Below are positions 1 to 11,231 of a stretch of 64,000 nucleotides of DNA, in pieces. The DNA lies in contig CM041465.1 of assembly GCA_023213395.1 (NCBI GenBank), forward strand, positions 241,497,741 through 241,561,740, read 5' to 3'. The DNA is from Cycas panzhihuaensis (taxonomy: Eukaryota > Cycadophyta). Under the pieces are notes generated by a model. The model searched no databases. It was not told the DNA's origin and saw only the letters and a program-made list of their open reading frames with translations. Positions within the stretch are counted from its first letter, which is position 1; each line of letters begins with the position of its first letter. The translations under genes were made by a program, and so were the position numbers.

Positions 1-1740
1 CACTATGACAGATTACGTGGTAGATTCGTATAGGGCAGTGAGGTGGGATAGTGACCATGAGATAGGCAAAGCAGGGGTGCTCCCAAGTGATGACGGTGAT
101 GATAGAGATGGAGGAGATGGGGCCGGCCCATCATGACCTACAGGAGAGGTAGGCCCATTGGGGATAGAAGGAGGAGCAGCAGGGCTACTGTGGGTTACCA
201 GTGAGAGGCGGAGCCTATCGTCAGAGAGGAGAACAGGAGGCCAGTGATGAGGGCCCGCAAGCTACGGATCATGAGGAGATCCGAAGAGATGACAATTGAT
301 CCAGTCCTAGTGAGGAGAGAGGCCCAGGTAGAGGTGGTACCTGAGGAGGAGGTACTAGTAGTTGGCAGGGAGCCAGGAGGAGAGGTTATCGCACTGGTAG
401 AGGAGCCGGCGGCTACAACAGAGGCCTAACCATTTCCCATCATTTGATAGCTAGATAGATAGTTTGATATGGTTTTATTTCGGTATGCAGCTAGATATAT
501 ACTAACATATGGTATGTTGGATTTATAGGTACCATAGAGATCCGGTGATTAGTAGAGGCCATGGTGATGGAGATGTTCCCTTAGGTATACGCAGAGGGGT
601 AACTGCCCATCCAGATCGAGGATGCACCTAGATCAACAGGTGCCCACATGGCAGAATTCACCACGTTGGCAAGGGCAAGAGATATCTAGGTTGCAGAGTC
701 CCAAGAGCACATAACATCTGGGGATGATGTAATGGAGTCGGATGAGGCCCAGAGTAAGGTGACGAATCATGAGGTCATGTATAGGCTCTAGAGGCTCGAG
801 GAGGAGCAGGTGGAGACACCGAGGGTAGGGTCCAAATAGTAGTGCTAGAGGAGCATCTCCAAGGAGTGGAGAGTGAGAGAGATCGTATCCAGGCCTGATA
901 CGATCAGCTGGTGGACCAGGTGGCATCAAGGTCAAGTTGAAGTAGGACATATACCCACACAGTGATGATGACACTGAGGCAGCCACATGATGAGGGGAGT
1001 GAGGCAGGGATCTCACGGAGGCCCAGGAGGAGCCTCAGAGGGATGTGGTCCCTAGGAGAGGGATCACACTGACCAGGAGATGGTGCCCCAGGAGCAGGGC
1101 AACAATAGGATATGACACATGCATTTGATTCCTATAGGGGAAAGCATGGGCCTCCAGGGGGTCATATATATAGAGTCATATGATTTCACCCCCCTGCAAG
1201 GACATCAACTTCGTATATGTATGATGTGACATATGATTCTGATGTATATATATATACAGGGTAATTGGTATCCCATTTTGATATGAGATGATATGTATAT
1301 CATGTGTGGCAGATGACATGTATGTTTTGTTATGTATGTTATAGATGCTTTGTTATATGATGCACGTATTTCCTTCCATGCATGGCTATATATCTAACAG
1401 GAGCACATACGACCACCATGAGTAGAGGTGATAGGCACATGTGGGGTTAGGAATAGAGCGACATGCATGTCCATGGAGGAGCATAGCAGGATATGTGAAG
1501 GAAACACCAAGCGAGAGAGGGGGGAGTAACGATACTCCACAGCATCATCCTAACCGGGGGATGCCCAAATAGGAAGACAAAAGTCCCAAAAGGATATGGG
1601 AATACGGGTTTCGTAGGAGGAACTAGAAAGAAATAGGAGAGGCCATCCTAAATTGTCATTCCACCCGCGACTAGGAGAAATGGGCACAACTCAAGATGGT
1701 AGTTTAGGCTCATTTCGGAGTGTGGTGAAGGGATCACTGA
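1..1740 (+). other. Element G 3' region with a decayed antisense coding-like stretch
   Basis: This 1.7 kb lies downstream of the integrase of element G and does not resemble its 5' LTR, so it is not the expected 3' LTR. On the plus strand, antisense to pol, positions 1-430 and 540-1,016 read as broken acidic and Arg/Glu-rich protein-like text. One stretch (LEEHLQGVESERDRIQA, about 840-890) would form a coiled coil. Several Tat-type plant gypsy elements are known to carry an extra antisense reading frame between integrase and 3' LTR, which would fit. No domain is recognisable, and positions 1,100-1,740 show nothing I can name. Confidence 0.35.
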
Positions 1741-1745
1741 TAGGA

Positions 1746-2876
1746 TCATGCATAAAATTTCTTAAGGAACTTTCCGTTGACCGCCTTCTTAAATTCCAGG
1801 CCCTCTAAGGTGGCAATCTTGTAAGCACTGTTATCGAGGCTCTTGAGAATGATGAAAGGACCGACCCATTTAGGCCCAAATTTGGTCAGACGATCATAGA
1901 GATATTCCAACTTAAGGACATAGTCCCCAGGACATAAAGGATGAGCACAGAGATGTTTGTCATGAGTCCTTTGCAAGTAGGCTTTTGAAGTGAGATTCGC
2001 TTGATAAGCCATTAAGCGCCTCTCATCCAGGGCCTTGAGATTTAAGAGACGAGCCTGGTAGATAGACTCCTCATCGATAAGACCTCTAAGGGAGACCCAT
2101 AGAGAGGGGATCTCCACTTCCAGTGAGAGTACCACCTCAGTTCCATAGACTAAGGAAAATAGAGTCATTCTAGTCACCGTATGGATAGAAGTGCGATAGG
2201 ACCACGAGGCAGAAAGGAGTTGGAGGTTCCAATCTCTTTGAGATTGTGCAACGGTTTTCTTTAGAATGTTAATAAGGGTTTTGTTGAATGATTCAACTTG
2301 TCCATTTGCTTGGGGGTAGTAAGGAGATGAGGTCATATACGAAATCTTAAATTTCTCGCAAAGCTTGTCCACCTCCTTATTACAAAAAGGGGTTCCATTG
2401 TCTGTGATCAAGACGTCTGGAATCTTGAAACGGTAGACGATGTACTAGTAGATAAACGTGGCTATTGTCTTGCTAGGCGTAGTGGACAGGGGGATTACTT
2501 CCACCCATTTGGTGAAATACTCCATGGCAGTCAAGATGTACTTGTGCTGCACCAAAGAAGGTGGTGATATGGCACCAATGAGGTTTAAACCCCATTGAGA
2601 AAAGGGCCATAGAGATACGATAGGGTGCAAGGCCTCGGAAGGCACATGAGAGATATTAGCATACTCTTGGCATCACCAACATCTCATGGAGTAAGTGTGG
2701 GCATCCTTGAAAAGAGACAACCAATAATAACCCATGCAGAGGATCCTTTGGGCCATGGATTGGCCCCTAAAGTGGCCCCTACAAATGCCATGATGGCATT
2801 CGCAGAGTATCTGGTCCACTTTGTCTAGGGTGACGCAGCAAAGCAGGATCCTATTAAAGGACCTCTTGTATAACAC
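1746..2876 (-). pseudogene. Element G integrase (broken)
   Basis: This is the integrase that would insert the cDNA of element G. The N-terminal HHCC zinc finger is visible near 2,673-2,800 as a His pair (HHGICRGH) followed by Cys-x-x-Cys, the latter crossed by a stop. The catalytic core follows, with LITDNGTPF carrying the second Asp near 2,400 and a normal YYPQANGQVE block with the catalytic Glu. The C-terminal part ends with GPFIILKSLDNSAYKI, the usual gypsy GPF motif. Stops near 2,440 and 2,670 split it into three pieces (1,746-2,411, 2,445-2,645, 2,673-2,876). It is not functional as it stands. Confidence 0.88.
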
Positions 2877-3023
2877 TTCGTCTACAAGGGAGTGTTGTCT
2901 AGTTGTGGTGCAGATGCGTGATCTAACTTTGTTATTAGCTTCAAGGCAGTATTCCTGTTAAGTTAAATACCGCACAATATTACCATACCACTCGCTATCG
3001 GTGAGTGGATGAGGAGAGGTACC

Positions 3024-4748
3024 CTAGATGGTCAGAATAGACTCGTCAGGGAGAGAGTCATCAATGGGAATGCAGCTCATGCTGGGAATGGGGGCATTTG
3101 CTAACTGTTCTACCACTATCATTCTTTTTTTTGACTTCCTATTAAGGATTTGAAGGTCAAACTCTTGAAGCAGGACAGCCCAATGACCTACCCTACCCGT
3201 CAAGTCTGAACCAGTAAGTAAATAATGTAAGGGATCAGATTGGACGATCAACTTGGTAGTATTACCAAGCAAGTAATGCCTGAACTTCTTGGTTGCATGG
3301 ACCAAGGAGAGACATTTCTTATCAGCAGAAGGATAATTAAGTTCAACAGCCATGAGGGTATGGCTGATAAAATAGATTGCTCTCTCGGTTCTCGAATCAT
3401 CCTCCTATATGAGCATCGCACCCAAGGATTCATCGGTTACCGAGGTATACAAGATGAAGGGCCTATTGAAACGAGGAGGCACCAACATAGGAGTGGAAGT
3501 GAGAGCTTCCTTGAGTCTTGCAAAGGCTTGTTGGGTCTTGTTAGACTAAACAAACGGGGCTCCTTTCTTTAATAGGTTGGTAAGAGATTTAGCATTTATG
3601 GAAAAGTCTGCCAAAAAGTGCCTAAGGAAACTAAGCCTACTTAGAAACGACTTGATCTATCGTTGGGTTCTAGGAGGCGGCATGTCAAGGATTGCCTTGA
3701 CTTTGTCTGGATCAGTTTGGATTTCTTTCTTTGATATAAGGAAACCTAAGAGTTTGCCTGAAGTAGTAGTAAACATGCATTTAAGCGGGTTTAGACTAAC
3801 ATGATACTTGCGGCATCGTGTAAAGATGGCCCGTAAGTTGGAGGGATGATGGGCTCTAGTATGTGAGAGACCCATCATGTCATCCATGAAGGCCTCTAAC
3901 GTGTTTTTGATAAGGTCATGGAAAATGAAAGGCATTTCTCTATGGTAAGTAACACCTACATTTTTAAGGCCAAAGGGCATTGCCTTATAGGCAAAGATAC
4001 CCCATGGTGTAGTAAAGGCTGTCTTGTGGCAGTCTTTAGGAGATATTTGGATCTGGTTGTAGCCAGAAAAGCCATCCATTAAGGACATGACTTCGAATTT
4101 AGTAGTTCGATCGATTATTTGATCGATAAATGGGAGTGGGAAGTTATCTTTGGGACATGCATTATTAATGTCACGAAAATCAATGCATATCCGAATGGTC
4201 CCATTCTTCTTGGCCATGGGAACAATGTTCGATACCCACTTAGGATAATCGATGGAAGAGATAAGTCCTGCATCCAAGAGTTTTTCAACCTCCATCTTGA
4301 CGACAGCTAAAAGTTTGGGATGGAGAGGACACTACTTCTAGCGCATAGGGCAGGCACTAGGAATAGTTGTGAGGTTGTGGGTGATGATGGAGGGGTCAAT
4401 TCCCTTCATGTTGGAGTAGTCCCATGCAAAAATATCCTGGAATTCCTGGAATAGAAGGGAGTATTCCCTTACTTCCTCAAGGGTACATTCCACCCCTACC
4501 TTAATGACCTTGCCCGGGATGAGGACTATGTCCTGAGTTACCCCCATACACATGGCATTCCCCTCCTCAAAATAGAGGGGGGTAAGATCAACAAGAGGAG
4601 GTGGAATAGAGGATAGGATCGGGTTGGCTAACGTAGACCCAATCGCTAGGATCTTCTGGTGGCCAATCTTATGGTGACCAGAAGGTAAGTTGGGCATGGA
4701 GCCCGCTAAGTGTTCCAGCAAGGCCTCGTCATCTTCGAAGTATTCCAT
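3024..4748 (-). pseudogene. Element G reverse transcriptase and RNase H (broken)
   Basis: This region encodes the polymerase core of element G. The pre-RT segment (4,338-4,748) ends with the FAWDYSNMKGIDPSI signature. The RT proper (3,657-4,295) shows VSNIVPMAKKNG, a FRDINNACPKDNFPLP block, MDGFSGYNQI and the catalytic box as FMDDM in place of YVDDM. The RNase H (3,024-3,353) has the ELNYPSADKKCLSLV and FRHYLLGN blocks typical of gypsy RNase H. Between 3,353 and 3,657 the thumb and the start of RNase H are readable but hold stops. The integrase follows directly with no additional RNase H domain between them. Confidence 0.9.
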
Positions 4749-4823
4749 CCCATGGATAACTTGACTTCGAATAGACGAGGTATGGGATGAAATAGGAGTA
4801 ATAGAACTAGGATGAGCTGTAAG

Positions 4824-5117
4824 CTACCCAACATTCCTAAGGGACTCTAAGGGAAAGTCGAGGAGAGATCCCTCGTAAGAGGCAGGAGAAAAACTCTCGA
4901 TGCCATCACCTGTGAAAGGTGATGGAGGGGAAGAGCCAGGGATCTGCCGGTCAACATGCATAATGGTATGTGACACAGGAGAGTGACCGGGCTCTACGAC
5001 AAAAGGGATCCTAGGTTGAGACCTAGAATGAGAAGAATGCCCCCCACTAGCACGAAGGAAGGAAACCAGGTGAGGAAGGTCCTCATCCTCTCTATGGGAC
5101 CCATCATTGCTAAACAT
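4824..5117 (-). pseudogene. Element G linker between protease and RT
   Basis: This is an open stretch of 97 codons in the reading direction of element G. It is rich in Ser, Pro and His (for example SSPPSPFTGDGIESFSPAS) and has no recognisable domain. It sits between the protease and the pre-RT segment, where plant gypsy polyproteins usually carry a poorly conserved linker. I infer it is part of the former polyprotein rather than a separate gene. Confidence 0.55.
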
Positions 5118-5198
5118 AGCGAGGTATCCATAGCTTCCAACACCGATGGGGGAAAAATGAGTTAGACCAGAAGAAGAAGATGTGGGATCTTCTTCATG

Positions 5199-5987
5199 TC
5201 AAGAAGAATTAGGAATACCGATGGAGCAAGCCAAGGTGTGATTAGAAGGGCCTTTACTTCCCTTTGTATAGCCATGGCTTGCTTGAGTAGATGGTCTAGT
5301 TTGTTTCATGAGCGGTCGCTCGTGGGAGACAACTCTCATTTGTCCATTATAGGCAAACTTAAGTTGCCCCCAATGGGTGGAACACATGACTCCCATTTGG
5401 TCAAGCCATGGTTGACCTAGGAGGAGGTTGTAATCAACATCCACATCAAGGACAATGATGTCGGCAAGGACATTCTTATCCTCGAGGGTGAGAGGTATCG
5501 AGATGGATACCAAGGGAGTCTTCTCACTACCATCGTAGCCTTGACATCACCATGGAATGGGTTTCAAGGTGAAAATGCCAAGATCTTGCATGACACGCAA
5601 GGGCATAGCATTCACAGAAGAACCATTGTCCATGAAGGTCCTTTGCAGTGTACAATCGGGTGTGTCTATGGTAATGGTGAAAGGGAAGTTCCATTGACAT
5701 TCCCTTCCACTAGCTGGGGGAAGATCTTTAGGATCAAAGGAGATGATGGGTTCATGACTTTGGGTGGTGCCCAAAGTGTGAACAGGCGCGTCATTCAGTC
5801 CTAAAGCTTCCAGGAGGAGCATTCGTTGCTCAGGGCAACTTTTCAAGACATCCATGATAGACATCCCGATAGCCACGGTATGAAGCTCTTCAACTACCGA
5901 AAAGAGCTTACCCTTCCCTATGGGTTGGGTAAAGGCTCTCCTAAAGTCAAAGTGACCAGGGCAGATGGGAATGTTCTTGGGAAGCAA
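5199..5987 (-). pseudogene. Element G aspartic protease (broken)
   Basis: This is the retropepsin-like protease that would cut the polyprotein. The active site is visible as TFMDNGSSVNAMPL, a D-x-G-S/T type motif in its DNGSS form, near 5,570-5,640. About 45 residues on, in the next segment (5,199-5,513), comes the conserved C-terminal block YNLLLGQPWL, typical of plant gypsy proteases. A frameshift or stop near 5,515-5,545 separates the two parts. It lies between gag and the protease-RT linker as expected. Confidence 0.82.
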
Positions 5988-6115
5988 AGGTATTTATAGG
6001 GGAATAACTTTCGGAGGAGGATCAAGGTGTGATGTAGATGTAGAGGTGCCAGCGGCCTCTTTTGTGGCTTGAGACCGAGTTAAGACATAAAGGGGAATGG
6101 TCTCAAGCATTTGAA

Positions 6116-8414
6116 TTACCTTCTTTCCCTTGTTACAGGATCGCGAAGGCGAAGGAGCACGGCGGTCAGGGGAACACGAGGAGGATGATGAATCTCGTGC
6201 ACCCTTCCCTCTACCATGCGAAGGGTGAGAATCAGGGGATCTACCCTAGTTCTAGTTGTTTCTTTGTTGAGTGTTGTGATCACGGTCCCCATATTTGAGG
6301 AATGGATCCTTATGGATGGGTTGATCAAGATTGGGCCTTGAAGCCCATCTGGGAGATAAATCACGTGGTGGGGCATCATGAGGGTGTTGCACCCGACAAT
6401 GCAAGTCATCATGGAAGCATTCCCTGTGGATGGAGTACCACTTCTTCTCGAGTGGAGGATCAACTTTCCTCGCTTAAGAAGGTTGGGTACTACCGACTTT
6501 CAGGGGAGTAACTTGAGAAGCCTATTGAATTTGTTTGTTAGAGGTTGGCAATGAAGGGGCTTGGAGTTTAAGCTCCTTCATCGTACGCTCAAATAAGCAT
6601 ATGGCAGAAATAATGGGGTCTAAAGTCCTCTTAGTCGAATAAGAAGTAGACCTAGTGGGTTGCAAGGGTTTAGTTTCCTTAGTTGAGGAAGGTGCCTCAC
6701 GACGTTGTGAGGGCTTAAGAGGCTTCTTAAGTTCAGCTTGGATCTCAATAGCCTCTAATGCTAAGCATTTTACGATCGTGGAGTCGCATGTGATTGCCCC
6801 CATTTTGAGGACTTCCACATATACTTCAGGATGAAGTGCATTAACGAAAAGATCTCTCTTCATCTCCTCAGGCAACGTGGCCTTAGTGGAGTAAAGAAGG
6901 TCATAGAATCATCTTACAAAGTCACGATTCATTTCATCGTGACCTTGTTTGAGTGATAAGAGGGATTTCATTCTGCTCTCAAATGGACGGGCTACATCAA
7001 AGTAGTTGATGAACTCATCCACTAATTGTTGGAATGAGAAGATAGAGTGGGCAGGGAGGCGATAGAACCATTTAAGGGCGTCATCCTGCAAAGATCATGG
7101 AAATAATTTTATTAAGATATGGTCGTAAGCCCAGTAGTCTATACATGCTATAGAAAAACTATGCACGTGTTCAGTTGGGCCTTGTGACGAAGTTCCATCA
7201 AATTTGGGAACTCCAAGAGGGTGAGGTGGCAGATTAGTTCTTAATGCCTTAATGGATAGCGGCATCGATCTATAATCCATGAAGGGCCATGCCCTTACAT
7301 GGGTCGTAGGGTCGATAAACGGCAACAAGCAAAGAATGGATGGGTGTGGTAAACCCATCCCTCCTTGGGGAAACGCCCCTTATTAGAAGGGGGCTTGAGG
7401 ATAAATACCTTGGAAGGGAGCTAGGTTCCCTTGCGAAGGCGTAGCGAAAGAAGTCATGCTAGGTGGCGAAAAAGGAGGGTGCAGGACTAGATTCTTCCCA
7501 TATGGGCCATTTGTAGGTGGTGCAACCCCATATGGGTGTAGCAGGTCCACCCCCTAGGCTAGGAGGTGGTTCCCTTTACCCTGCCCCCAAGGTTGAGATG
7601 TATAACCTAGGGGTATGTAAAGGGAAGGACCATTGGATAGGTTTTGGTTATATGCAGGAGTGGATCCCATACAACTAGTGACAGTAGCACTAGTAGGACC
7701 TCTAGGGCTACTAGGGAATGCATGTGCCACGTTTGGGGGTGGCACGTTCACTTGGCTTGGAAAAGGTATGCTAACCCCAAGATGGTGAAAAGACACACCG
7801 CAAATGGGTCCTGAAGAACTAGGACCATGATTAGGAATAGAGGGTGCAACACTTGTCCCCAAAGTCAGTGTTGAAATAGAGTGGGACAAGTGCACAGGAA
7901 TAGAAGGATTACCTATCATAGGAGACGCAGGTGCAGATGAAGAAGGTGCTCTACCACGTAAAGCTTCTTTAAACCACCTGGGACATGCTTGAAGGCGAGT
8001 CGCTCGAAAGTACTTACTGATAGCTTCAATCATGTCGACGGGAGGGGTATCTTCATAACCATAAGAGGTTGATGGGACCTCAAATAATGGAGACCCCTCA
8101 GGGTGCTCCTCATAAGAATCACCAATCGGATGGTGAATCTCATGAAGAGGCGAGCCTTCTACTACATGAGTTGAAGGATGAATGTCAGAGGAGTGAGGTT
8201 GGTTACCCAGGTAATAAATGGGATCGTCACCCTCCTCGGTGGATCTCAGAACAGATGCAGGAAACTCTTGAATTCCTGAGACTAAGGTGTAGTAAGCCCA
8301 ATCTGAATGGTAGCCATCCATGGTCGAATCAAAATCTGATGACAGAAGGGAGCGATACGAAGGGTCTTCTAACAACGATGGTAGACCTTGTAAACAACGC
8401 GAGAAACGTCGCAT
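6116..8414 (-). pseudogene. Element G gag (broken)
   Basis: This is the capsid-nucleocapsid gene of element G, split into at least five pieces. The N-terminal piece (7,554-8,414) is long and rich in Ser, Pro and His with no domain. The retrotransposon gag domain is clear at 6,909-7,091 (DALKWFYRLPAHSIFSFQQL, then FINYF), continued at 6,522-6,875 (MKRDLFVNALHPEVYVEVLK). The C-terminal part near 6,116-6,463 is basic and frameshifted. I see no CCHC zinc knuckle. The start at 8,414 is the most upstream ATG of the open frame and is not certain. Confidence 0.78.
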
Positions 8415-8562
8415 GCAACACCTTTACAAAAGTTGTTAAAAGAGAGAAAAGGGTATGAAGCACGTGATGGGGGCTGGCTAATGGAAAAGAAAGTCAAGAA
8501 GATCACCTGAAAGCAATACCACCAATAGGAAGAGAGGCGAGACTAGCTCCCTTACTGGCAAG

Positions 8563-8580
8563 TCCCCAGTATGGTCGCTA
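8563..8580 (-). other. Element G primer-binding site
   Basis: On the minus strand the text TAGCGACCATACTGGGGA follows the 5' LTR edge after a 6-base spacer. It resembles the TGGCGAC...TGGGGA primer-binding sites found behind the 5' LTR of many plant gypsy elements. I do not assign a particular tRNA. It fixes the inner edge of the 5' LTR at about 8,587. Confidence 0.65.
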
Positions 8581-8586
8581 GCGAAA

Positions 8587-11231
8587 TGTGTCTACGAGGT
8601 GGTCTTCTATATTTAGTAAGATGTGGCTAACTAAGATGTAGTCAAGCTATGAGTGGGATCAATCAGCAAGAAAAATACCACGCAAGGCATCCATGCATCA
8701 GAGCATGGATTCAGGACCTATAGATGACACCCAATTACCTTGGGGTGATCTTTAGAGAAGGACGCAAGGTGAGGCCTTGGGTCATCCCAAAAGGAGAGGT
8801 CCTCCTACCCCTTGGATGGCCGAGAAGAGGAAGGGGGATCCTAAAGAGTTATGCTTTCTCAAGAGAGAGAGAAGACGACATGTAGGAAAGTGTGTGTTGT
8901 ATGGTATCCTACATGTGGGCTAGTTGGGGAAGTGAGGAATGGATAACTCACGTCCTAAGAAAACTATCTACACGTGATCTAAACAACTATAAATAAAAAA
9001 TACACATAAATGCAAGGATGAGTTCTTTTCCTCTTTTTTGTGTCTTATATGTTTTAATATGTAAATATATGCATGAAAGAAAATGTTATAGGAAAGGATA
9101 AAAAAGAAGAAGAAGAATACCTAGAAACGTAGTGCAGTTGGAGTGTTGTGGCCTTCGATTCTTTGCGCACTCTCCTGCTTGAACTTGTCACATAGGTGAG
9201 AGACTAGCTGGTGATGGTTTCTATAAGCAGTCAAGGGGCTATCTTACCTTCCCTAAATATGCAAAAAAATAAAGCAAAGCAAGGACAACAAAAAGGAAAC
9301 AAAGAAATACTACTAATAAGAGGCTAACCTGTCAATGAGTTTGCCTCGCATATGTTTTCGTTACCGCAAAGCCTGCCAATCACAACATGAGAGTTTCTCC
9401 CTCCTGAAAGAGGGGATGCTAAGTATACCTACTATATGTATATGTAAATATAAAAAGCTGATATCAAATCAAGTCAAAGAAATGTTGCACACTACTTTAA
9501 AACTCTAAGCAAAAACTCAAGCAAGCAACAACACCAAACGGTATCCAAAATAAAGGGGTTAGCTTCATAATAGCCAACTCACCCACATATATCTCCACGC
9601 AGTCTCGAGGGAAGGAAAAATAAAGTATACTAACTATATGGGATAGTAAGCAAGAGAGGAAATAGACCAGTAGAATGATATATAAGCACACCTAAGAGAC
9701 GAAGTGCTATGAGCAACAAATCATCTAGTTGGGATGGGCTAAGGGTCACAGACCAACTGGGAAGGGTTTTGGGGCTTATGTGGTGCCTAAAAGTAGCAAT
9801 TATAGGTCTGAAACCAGCATGATAAAGGGGCTACCAATGCTATTTCAGATCTAGAAATAGGCTCTCAAAATCCCTGGCCCAGCTCCAAGGGAGGCATTAG
9901 GTGAAAGAGGAAGGAAGGGAAGTGTTTGGACCCTTGGGGAGAAGGTCAATAAGGGGGACTAACCCTGCCTTTTACGCTTCACCCTTCCTTATATAACCCT
10001 CTTGCACAGCCACCTTAAAAATGGACCCGCAGGAAATAAGAGAGGGAGCACTATAAAATAGGGAACAATGAACAAGTTCCTATAGGATGCAAAGCCAAGA
10101 GCAACAAAATAACTGAGAACTATCATAAAAAGGAGGAGAAAAATATGAATCTTAGAGAAACATTAGAGAGGTACCTTGCAGAAGGAAGTAAGAGCTTATT
10201 CCTACCAGGAATTAGGAGAAGAAGCCTGTGTTTGACAGGCTTTTTAGGCTAGCCTGAAAGAGAGGCAACTGTGGGAGCACAACTGAGATCTTAGAACCTT
10301 AGAGCTTACTTTGAAGAGTTGTTGTGAGTATTCCTTTCTCCACTATGTAAACCTACGAAGAGAGGGCCTAAGCTACTGGAGTAGGGCCTGAGATGCAATA
10401 GGTATCCCTGTGGAAAGAGCACTAGAGCCAAAGAGTAGGTCTTCTAGTAGTCCTAGAGAGAGAGCTGTAGTAGTGTAATGAAAAAAATGGAAGAAGAAGA
10501 GACCTAAATGACTTACTTTTTGGGTTTTATATTTCCCTTAACCCTAAATAAGAATTTAGGGTTATGGGGAGATGAATGAGCATGGATGCCACATGGTAGT
10601 TCTGCAAAAAGAGTGGGAACTATCGTGATTATTTTAAAAAATAATTTGAAACAATCGTACTGTGGCAAACTTCATGGTATTGTGGTAAATATCGCGATAC
10701 CACTAAGTTTACAGTGGTGCAGGCTTACAAGCTAAAATTAGGGCAGAAATAGGGCCTAAAGCCAAACAGTGGGTATGTTAAGGCCGGGCAGGCTGGGAAT
10801 TCCTGCCCAAGTGGCTGACAGGTGGCCAAAAGAGAGAAACAAGTCTCAACAGGGGTCCTATCACACTTAGAAAGAGAATCAAAGTAGAGACAGGATGTTG
10901 GCATGGATGAAACGCAACCAACAATGGTGCTTGAGGAGCTGTGGAGATGGTGTGAGTGGCTGAGTGCCATATGGGGTGCATGACTCGCTGAGGAGTGCCC
11001 CCACGGTGGGTTGTCATAGGCTAAGTGGTGTGCGGCAGGCACAAGCAATGTGATCAAGTAAGAAAGTAATGCAGTCACATAAATGATAGGCAAGCATGCA
11101 TTAGGCAATACACTAAGCAAACTCAGCTAAGCAAAAGTGAGGATAGGAGTGAGAAACTCATACCTAAGCTTACTTGAGTTGACTCGTCCCAAATCCATTC
11201 CCTGTAGCTGGGAAAGAGTACTATAAGTTCA
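8587..11231 (-). repeat. Element G 5' LTR (about 2.6 kb)
   Basis: The left edge begins TGTGTCTACG next to the primer-binding site. The right edge is placed at the CA of AAGTTCA (11,231), where similarity to the LTR of element F (59,497-62,456) stops; both copies run exactly 25 bases past the shared word GCTGGGAAA-start to a CA. Shared blocks include the CTTACCTTCCCTAAA region near 9,245 and a stretch near 10,590-10,720 that matches 61,790-61,920. Because the element runs to the left, this is its 5' LTR. I found no 3' partner in the window, so no duplication can be checked. Confidence 0.7.
9989..9996 (-). promoter_or_regulatory. Putative TATA box in the G LTR
   Basis: The minus strand reads TTATATAAGG here, about 1.24 kb inside the upstream (right) edge of the LTR. 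Element F has a minus-strand CTATATATAGG at 61,271-61,281, about 1.18 kb from its matching edge. The shared position supports a promoter at the U3/R junction. No transcript data are available. Confidence 0.5.

Larger units (their letters stand above)
1..11231 (-). mobile_element. Element G: Ty3/gypsy LTR retrotransposon, 3' end missing from window
   Basis: Read from right to left this element has a 5' LTR (8,587-11,231), a primer-binding site, gag, aspartic protease, reverse transcriptase with RNase H, and an integrase ending at 1,746. The domain order RT-RNase H-integrase defines Ty3/gypsy. The pre-RT text (FAWDYSNMKGIDPSI) and the integrase zinc-finger region (VLYKRSF, MGYYWLSL) resemble the plant Tat lineage, but there is no second RNase H between RNase H and integrase. 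Every gene is broken by stops or frameshifts, so the copy is dead. The 3' LTR is not recognised and presumably lies beyond position 1. Lineage is inferred from remembered family motifs. Confidence 0.85.

Noticed and set aside
3240-3572. Plus-strand frame of 110 codons
   Set aside because: It is the reverse of the gypsy RT/RNase H and has no protein-like features of its own. The same holds for the plus-strand frames near 4,119, 5,196, 5,541, 6,062 and 8,069.
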